A stretch of DNA of 64,000 nucleotides from Nocardia alba NBRC 108234 (lineage in GTDB: Bacteria > Actinomycetota > Actinomycetes > Mycobacteriales > Mycobacteriaceae): the NCBI RefSeq assembly GCF_001612665.1, contig NZ_BDAX01000002.1:62001-126000 (forward strand), read 5' to 3'. The notes beneath the pieces were generated by a model. It saw nothing but the letters and a program-made list of their open reading frames with translations, had not been told where the DNA came from and did no database searches. A program made the translations under genes and the position numbers. Every line of letters begins with the position of its first letter. The first letter of the stretch is position 1. This document shows, piece after piece, positions 59,434 to 64,000 of the stretch.

Positions 59434-60447
59434 TCATGCCGGGGTGCCGTAGACCGCGTCCGACAGCGCGGAGACGACGCGACCGGTGTTGGGGCCGAAG
59501 CTGAGGATCACCGCGTCGGACATGTCGACCACGCGCCGATTGCGGCCCGCGGGAGTCTGGGCGATGCCGGGCACCTTCTCCAAGCCCTCGACGCCGCCCA
59601 CCGATTTCAGTCCGCCCGACATCACCAGCAACACATCGGGGGCGGCGGCGATCATGGCCTCACTGGTGATGGACACGAACGGCTCGTTCACCCCGGCCGC
59701 GGTGCCCGCGTCCACTCCGCCGATCGCGGCGATCAGGGAATCGGCGCCGGAGCCGCGCCCGGCCATCATGGTGATCGCGGTGCTGCGCAGGTACAGGAAG
59801 GCGATCTTGGGTTGGGGGTCCTGTTTCGGCACGCGGGCGGTCGCGGCGGCGATCTCGTCGCGGGTGCGGGCGCCGAGCCGGGTGCCCGCCTCGGGAACGC
59901 CCAGCGCGGTGGCCACTGCCTCGATCTGCGGGACGACACCGTCCATGCTGCGGTCGGGGTCGAAGTAGACGACGGTCACCCCCGCGGCGCGCAGCTGCTC
60001 ACGTACGGCGGGGGCGGCGCTGGTGGTGTCGGTGAGGAACACCGACGGGCGCAGGTTCAGGACCGCTTCCACGCTCAGGCTGCCGTTGCCACCGGCCACG
60101 TTGGGCACGGCCGCGACGGCGGGGAACCCGGCCGAGGTGCTGCGGCCGACGAGGTTGGCGCCCAGTCCGAGGGCCCACACGGTTTGGGCGAGGGTGCCGT
60201 ACCGGTCGACGGCGATGATCCGCGAGGTGTCGGCGACCGTCACCTCGGTGCCGTCGTAGGACTTCACCGTCACCGGCAACCGCGGACTCGGCGCGGGGCC
60301 GATCGGCACGGGGTCCAGGTCGGCGAGTTGGGCTGTCACCGGCCCACCGGAATTGGCAGTCGATGCAGTATTGCTTCCGGTGCAGGCAACGGCGCCGGTC
60401 AGCACCGTCGCCGCGAGCATCGCCGTCAGCACACCACGCAGTCTCAT
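59434..60447 (-). CDS. hmuT: Haemin-binding lipoprotein of the ABC importer
   Basis: A 337-residue substrate-binding lipoprotein. The signal MRLRGVLTAMLAATVLTGAVAC ends in lipobox VAC-T (Cys22). The mature part has the class III (helical-backbone) periplasmic-binding fold: RIIAVDRYGTLAQTVWALGLGANLVGRS, LSVEAVLNLRPSVFLTD, PKIAFLYLRST and VPGIAQTPAGRNRRVVDMSD. In HmuT relatives a Tyr or His coordinates haem iron. It is encoded before hmuU and hmuV. Start ATG 60447, with a possible iron box just upstream. Confidence 0.88.
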   Translation of the reverse strand: MRLRGVLTAMLAATVLTGAVACTGSNTASTANSGGPVTAQLADLDPVPIGPAPSPRLPVTVKSYDGTEVTVADTSRIIAVDRYGTLAQTVWALGLGANLVGRSTSAGFPAVAAVPNVAGGNGSLSVEAVLNLRPSVFLTDTTSAAPAVREQLRAAGVTVVYFDPDRSMDGVVPQIEAVATALGVPEAGTRLGARTRDEIAAATARVPKQDPQPKIAFLYLRSTAITMMAGRGSGADSLIAAIGGVDAGTAAGVNEPFVSITSEAMIAAAPDVLLVMSGGLKSVGGVEGLEKVPGIAQTPAGRNRRVVDMSDAVILSFGPNTGRVVSALSDAVYGTPA

Positions 60448-60466
60448 GCAGGTAAGGCTAGCCATC
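60448..60466 (-). promoter_or_regulatory. Candidate IdeR/DtxR iron box before hmuT
   Basis: Read on the minus strand, GATGGCTAGCCTTACCTGC agrees with the consensus TWAGGTTAGSCTWACCTWA at about 12 of 19 positions, best in the right half. It lies in the 17-bp gap between the AKR stop and the hmuT start, unusually close to the ATG. Iron control of hmuTUV is expected biologically, but this site is weak. Confidence 0.35.
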
Positions 60467-61442
60467 ATTCGGAACGGGCGCTCACATCGTCGAGTGCCGC
60501 CGCGATCGCCCGCGGCAACTCGAGGGTCTCGGCGGCCAGCACACCGGTGAGCTGACCGATATCGCGAGCACCCACGATCATGCTCGTGACGCCGGGCCGA
60601 TCCCGGATCCACGCCAGCGCCACCGCCAACGGTGACGTACCGAGCCCGTCGGCGGCGGTGACCAGCGCATCGACCACCCTGGTCGCGCGATCGTCATCGA
60701 GCCTGCGCCGGATCTCGGCCGCCGTCGCCTCGTCGGCGCCTCGCGAATCCGCGGGGACCCCGTCGCGATACTTGCCGGTGAGGATCCCACCCGCCAACGG
60801 CGCCGACGCGATGACGCCGACCCCGTGATGGCGAGCGGCGGGAATCACATCGTTCTCGGCGCCACGCGCGAGCAGCGAGTACGGGCTCTGCGCGGCGCTG
60901 ATCGGCGCGATCGCGGCCAGACTCGCCAGTTGCCACGCCGCGAAACCACGCACTCCCGCGTACCGGGTGCGCCCGGAACGCATCGCGGTCTCCAGGGTCG
61001 CCGCGATCTCTTCGAGCGGGGTGTAGGGATCCCAGGCGGCGATGTTCCAGATGTCGAGATGGTCGGTGCCCAGTTCGAGCAGGGTCCGATCGAGTTGTTT
61101 GAGCAGTGTCCGTCGTGACGCGTCGACGACCGGTCCCACTGCCGCGGGGGCGGGCACCGAGTCGCCGACCCCGGCGCCGGGCGCGTGCATCACCACACCG
61201 GCATGGCCGCTGAGAACCAATTCGTCACGCGAGACCAGGTCGCCGAGCAGGTCCGCCAGGATCCGCTGCGCCGCTCCCTCGCCGTAGACGGGCGAGAGGT
61301 CGACGAGCGTGCCACCGGCCTCGGTGAACGCCGCCAACTGCACCGATGCCTCGTCGGCATCGGTATGTGTGCCCCAGGTATGGGTCGCCAACCCGATTCG
61401 CGACACCCGAAGCCCGCTGCGTCCCACCGTTCGCTGTTCCAT
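60465..61442 (-). CDS. Aldo/keto reductase upstream of hmuT
   Basis: A 325-residue aldo/keto reductase: LRVSRIGLATHTWGTH, FTEAGGTLVDLSPVYGEGAAQRILADLL (catalytic Asp and Tyr), ELVLSGHAG in place of the usual xxTK segment, and LGTDHLDIWNIAAWDPYTPLEEIAATLE. Gly-His replaces the expected Lys of the catalytic tetrad (ELVLSGHAG versus xVxTKxG), so activity is uncertain. The start ATG 61442 gives MEQRTVGRSGLRVSRIGLAT, a normal N-terminus. Only 17 bp from hmuT, so it may be the first gene of that operon. Confidence 0.85.
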   Translation of the reverse strand: MEQRTVGRSGLRVSRIGLATHTWGTHTDADEASVQLAAFTEAGGTLVDLSPVYGEGAAQRILADLLGDLVSRDELVLSGHAGVVMHAPGAGVGDSVPAPAAVGPVVDASRRTLLKQLDRTLLELGTDHLDIWNIAAWDPYTPLEEIAATLETAMRSGRTRYAGVRGFAAWQLASLAAIAPISAAQSPYSLLARGAENDVIPAARHHGVGVIASAPLAGGILTGKYRDGVPADSRGADEATAAEIRRRLDDDRATRVVDALVTAADGLGTSPLAVALAWIRDRPGVTSMIVGARDIGQLTGVLAAETLELPRAIAAALDDVSARSE

Positions 61443-61667
61443 CACCGCGCCCGCGCATTCGTCACGGCGACAGCCTAATGCGCGCACCACCGCCGCCTCG
61501 CTCGGTGACCCGTACCACGGCGCGGCAGAACTCGTCGCGGGCCATGGGCGGGCGGCGACCGACGGCGACGACGGGTAGGGTCGCTGCGAGATCGTGGCCG
61601 TCACAGCGGCAGAGCAAGCAAAAGCCCAGGAGGACGCCGTCTTTCGGGCGCGAGTCAGCAGGAGGAC

Positions 61668-62612
61668 GTGTTGGGCGAGTCGATGACCTGGTTCCAGGCA
61701 TTGGTACTCGGATTGGTGCAGGGACTCACCGAGTTCCTGCCGATCTCGTCCTCAGCGCATCTGCGCATCGTGTCGGGCGTGTTCTTCGGTGACGACGCGG
61801 GCGCGTCGTTCACCGCGGTCACCCAGCTCGGCACCGAGGCAGCGGTGCTGGTGTACTTCGCCAAGGACATCTGGCGCATCCTCGTCGCCTGGTTCACCAC
61901 GCTCGGAATGCGCTGGCGCGAACGGTCCCAGCGCGAGGTCGCGGTCGGGGACCGGGTCACCACGAAACTGCCGGTGATGGACCGCAGTGCCCGTGACGCC
62001 CACGAACGCGACACCCAGCGTGAACTCGACTACCGCATCGGCTGGTACGTGATCATCGCCACCATCCCGATCGGGGTGCTGGGATTCCTGTTCAAAGACC
62101 AGATCCGCACCGGGGCCCGTGATCTGTGGCTGGTGTCGTTCATGTTGATCGCGTTCGCGCTGGTGATCGCCGCGGGCGAGCATTTCGGCAGCAAGACCCG
62201 CTCGTTCGACCAGCTCACCACCAAAGACGGCATCGTGATGGGGCTGGCGCAGTGTCTGGCGCTGATTCCCGGTGTCTCGCGATCCGGTGCCACGTCCACG
62301 GCAGGCCTGTTCCTCGGACTGGAACGAGAAGCCGCCTACCGGTTCTCCTTCCTGCTCGCGATCCCCGCGGTCACCGCATCGGGGCTGTTCAGCCTGCCCG
62401 ACGCCTTCGCCCCGGCCGGGGAGGGACTCAATGCCAGCGGTGCGCAGCTGCTGGTCGCGACAATCCTGGCATTCGTCGTGGGGTACGCCTCGGTGGCCTG
62501 GCTGTTGAAGTTCGTCGGCAAGCATTCGCTGTACTGGTTCGTCGGCTACCGGATCATCCTCGGCGTCACGATGCTGGGCCTGCTGGCCACCGGCGTCGTC
62601 TCCGCCACCTGA
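61668..62612 (+). CDS. uppP: Undecaprenyl-diphosphate phosphatase
   Basis: A 314-residue membrane protein with about eight helices. The two family signatures are [15 protein letters not shown] (about 19-33) and [21 protein letters not shown] (about 205-225), containing the catalytic Glu, Ser and Arg residues. It recycles the carrier lipid of cell-wall synthesis and gives low-level bacitracin resistance. The loop [15 protein letters not shown]...[11 protein letters not shown] is longer than in E. coli, as in actinobacteria. Start GTG 61668 or TTG 61671; GGAGG at 61661 fits the latter better. Co-directional with the phosphatase and DUF3090 genes. Confidence 0.93.
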   Translation: MLGESMTWFQALVLGLVQGLTEFLPISSSAHLRIVSGVFFGDDAGASFTAVTQLGTEAAVLVYFAKDIWRILVAWFTTLGMRWRERSQREVAVGDRVTTKLPVMDRSARDAHERDTQRELDYRIGWYVIIATIPIGVLGFLFKDQIRTGARDLWLVSFMLIAFALVIAAGEHFGSKTRSFDQLTTKDGIVMGLAQCLALIPGVSRSGATSTAGLFLGLEREAAYRFSFLLAIPAVTASGLFSLPDAFAPAGEGLNASGAQLLVATILAFVVGYASVAWLLKFVGKHSLYWFVGYRIILGVTMLGLLATGVVSAT

Positions 62613-62644
62613 TCCCGGTACCGACCCATGGTTAGGCTGGTCCC

Positions 62645-63361
62645 ATGACGGTGATCCTGCTCCGACACGGAGTGTCCACCTCCAACACCGCGCGTACCCT
62701 CGCGGGGCGCTCACCCGGCGTCGAACTCACCGAGCGCGGCACCGAACAGGCCGTCGCGGTGGCCGAGCGGCTCGCGATGCTGCCGATCGAACACATCGCG
62801 AGTTCACCGTTGCTGCGCTGTCAGCGCACCGTGGCGCCCCTGGCGGAAAAACTCGGTCTCGAACCCGACCACGACGAACGCCTCATCGAGGTCGACTACG
62901 GCGACTGGACCGGCCGCCCGATCGCCGAACTGGTCACCGAACCGCTGTGGCGGGTCGTGCAGGGTCACGCCTCGGGCGCGGTGTTCCCCGGCGGGGAAGG
63001 GCTGGCCCAGGTCCAGCAGCGCGCGGTCGCCGCGATCCGCGAGATCGAACGCACCCTGGCCGAGAAAGCCGGCCGGGATGTGCTGTGGGTGGCGTGCGCG
63101 CACGGCGACGTCATCAAATCCATCCTGGCCGACGCACTCGGTCTGCACCTGGACAGTTTTCAGCGGATCGCGGTGGAACCGGCCTCGATCAGCGTCGTCC
63201 GCTACAGCGCGCACGGGCCGTCGGTGTGGAAGTTCAACGACACCGGCGCCGATCTTTCCGCGCTGGCCGCGACCGCACCGGCGACATCGACACCCGGTGG
63301 AGAGGTGCCGACGGCCGCGAACGCGGATAATGGGAATGCGGGGCACCGCGATTCTCCTTAG
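62645..63361 (+). CDS. Histidine phosphatase (MSMEG_4193-like phosphoglycerate mutase family)
   Basis: A 238-residue protein with the branch-2 histidine phosphatase core: ILLRHGVSTSN (catalytic His8), SSPLLRCQRT, DERLIEVDYGDWTGR and VACAHGDVIKS (second His). The C-terminal 35 residues are Ala/Thr/Pro-rich and disordered. From memory the same gene lies between uppP and the DUF3090 gene in mycobacteria (Rv2135c). The natural substrate is not established; phosphatase rather than mutase activity is likely. Starts 32 bp after uppP. Confidence 0.9.
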   Translation: MTVILLRHGVSTSNTARTLAGRSPGVELTERGTEQAVAVAERLAMLPIEHIASSPLLRCQRTVAPLAEKLGLEPDHDERLIEVDYGDWTGRPIAELVTEPLWRVVQGHASGAVFPGGEGLAQVQQRAVAAIREIERTLAEKAGRDVLWVACAHGDVIKSILADALGLHLDSFQRIAVEPASISVVRYSAHGPSVWKFNDTGADLSALAATAPATSTPGGEVPTAANADNGNAGHRDSP

Positions 63362-63410
63362 AGGAGTGTGTTCGTGAGTGTCGATCAGGGTCACGTATCA
63401 GGAGGTGCAT

Positions 63411-63998
63411 GTGTCACGCGCAATCCATGTATTTCGCACCCCCGACCGCTTCGTCGCCGGGACCGTCGGTGAACCGGGCGATCGTTCGTTCTACCTGCAG
63501 GCCGTGCAGGAGCCGCTGGTGGTGAGTGTGCTGCTGGAGAAGCAGCAGGTGAAGGTGCTCGCCGACCGGATGGGTCTGCTGCTCGACGAGGTAGCGCGCC
63601 GTTTCGGCGCCGAGGTGCCGCCCGAAGGGGAGGACGTGCGTGATGTAGCGCCGTTGGTTACCCCCATCGACACCGAATTCCGGGTCGGCACCATGGGTCT
63701 GGGCTGGGATTCCGACGCGGGCGCCGTGGTGGTCGAATTGCTCGCGATCACCGAGACCGAGGTCGACGAATCGGTGGTGCTCGACGACACCGAGGAAGGC
63801 CCCGACGCGGTGCGGGTGTTCCTGACCCCCATCCAGGCGCGCGAATTCGCGTTGCGGTCGGCGCGGGTGATCGCGGCGGGACGCCCACCGTGCCCGCTGT
63901 GCGGGGAACCGCTGTCCTCGCGTGGGCACATGTGTGTGCGCACCAACGGGTACAAGCGCGGCGAGATCTTCGGCGCTGCCGAGCTCGAAGAGGAGTGA
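63411..63998 (+). CDS. DUF3090-family protein
   Basis: A 195-residue protein. The start SRAIHVFRTPDRFVAGTVGEPGDRSFYLQA and the end GRPPCPLCGEPLSSRGHMCVRTNGYKR, with a four-Cys zinc knuckle, are diagnostic for DUF3090. This actinobacterial family is conserved beside uppP and the histidine phosphatase (Rv2134c in M. tuberculosis, from memory) and near an SCO1664-type gene, which would lie just outside the window. The GTG start is set by GGAGGTG immediately upstream; the frame extends 11 codons further without a ribosome-binding site. Role unknown. Confidence 0.93.
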   Translation: MSRAIHVFRTPDRFVAGTVGEPGDRSFYLQAVQEPLVVSVLLEKQQVKVLADRMGLLLDEVARRFGAEVPPEGEDVRDVAPLVTPIDTEFRVGTMGLGWDSDAGAVVVELLAITETEVDESVVLDDTEEGPDAVRVFLTPIQAREFALRSARVIAAGRPPCPLCGEPLSSRGHMCVRTNGYKRGEIFGAAELEEE

Positions 63999-64000
63999 TC

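Noticed and set aside
1..64000. CRISPR array, tRNA or rRNA genes
   Set aside because: No regularly spaced identical repeats with unique spacers and no recognisable tRNA cloverleaf or rRNA segments were seen on either strand; the only array, at 13.35-13.48 kb, has degenerate units.

Overview
The window is G+C-rich actinobacterial chromosome, gene-dense, with many GTG/TTG starts and short or overlapping gene junctions. Several genes are typical of mycolic-acid bacteria (Mycobacteriales): an EtfD-type membrane iron-sulfur oxidoreductase, an MTB12-like lipoprotein beside an MmpL exporter, a UsfY-like membrane protein, and a block in the order M20 peptidase, PEBP, pyrD, DUF5703, lppL-like lipoprotein, uppP, histidine phosphatase, DUF3090. 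From memory this matches M. tuberculosis Rv2141c to Rv2134c. A Nocardia or close relative is the best guess. No rRNA, tRNA or CRISPR array was seen.

Layout. 1-7.7 kb: an oxidative catabolic cluster (alcohol dehydrogenase, Baeyer-Villiger-type monooxygenase, ChoD-like GMC oxidoreductase, alpha/beta hydrolase, two GXWXG/DUF4334 proteins) with three TetR regulators and clear palindromic operators. 7.7-16.4 kb: small membrane proteins, two drug-type MFS exporters, GNAT, SDR and WYL regulator, and a glycosyltransferase; the second exporter is preceded by a four-unit, 34-35 bp repeat array. 16.4-23.1 kb: CPBP protease homologue, sirtuin, SCO6745 protein, PPK2, sugar porter and a TY-Chap-like protein. 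23.1-27.3 kb: a decayed recombinase remnant, then etfD flanked by 32-bp direct repeats, then a mostly non-coding stretch.

27.3-42.8 kb: an accessory region of redox enzymes paired with divergent regulators (NmrA/XRE, AKR/HxlR, NTF2-like/HxlR), a GFA protein, a methyltransferase, an ECF41-like sigma factor with an FAD oxidoreductase, hydrolases, and a GbsR-like regulator behind an A+T-rich spacer. 42.9-64 kb: the conserved block, interrupted by an acyl-CoA synthetase, GTP cyclohydrolase II and a PfkB-fold protein, and later by an MmpL operon, an SDR/TetR pair and a haem-uptake ABC operon (hmuTUV).

The most unusual items are: the PfkB-fold protein, which lacks the catalytic Asp of the family, carries an N-terminal domain I do not recognise, sits upstream of ribA and faces a cluster of TTGCC/GGCAA half-sites; the GGKCAT-N13-ATGCAA array at 13.35-13.48 kb; the etfD locus with flanking repeats and a repeated C-terminal tail; and several regulator/operator pairs readable from sequence alone.
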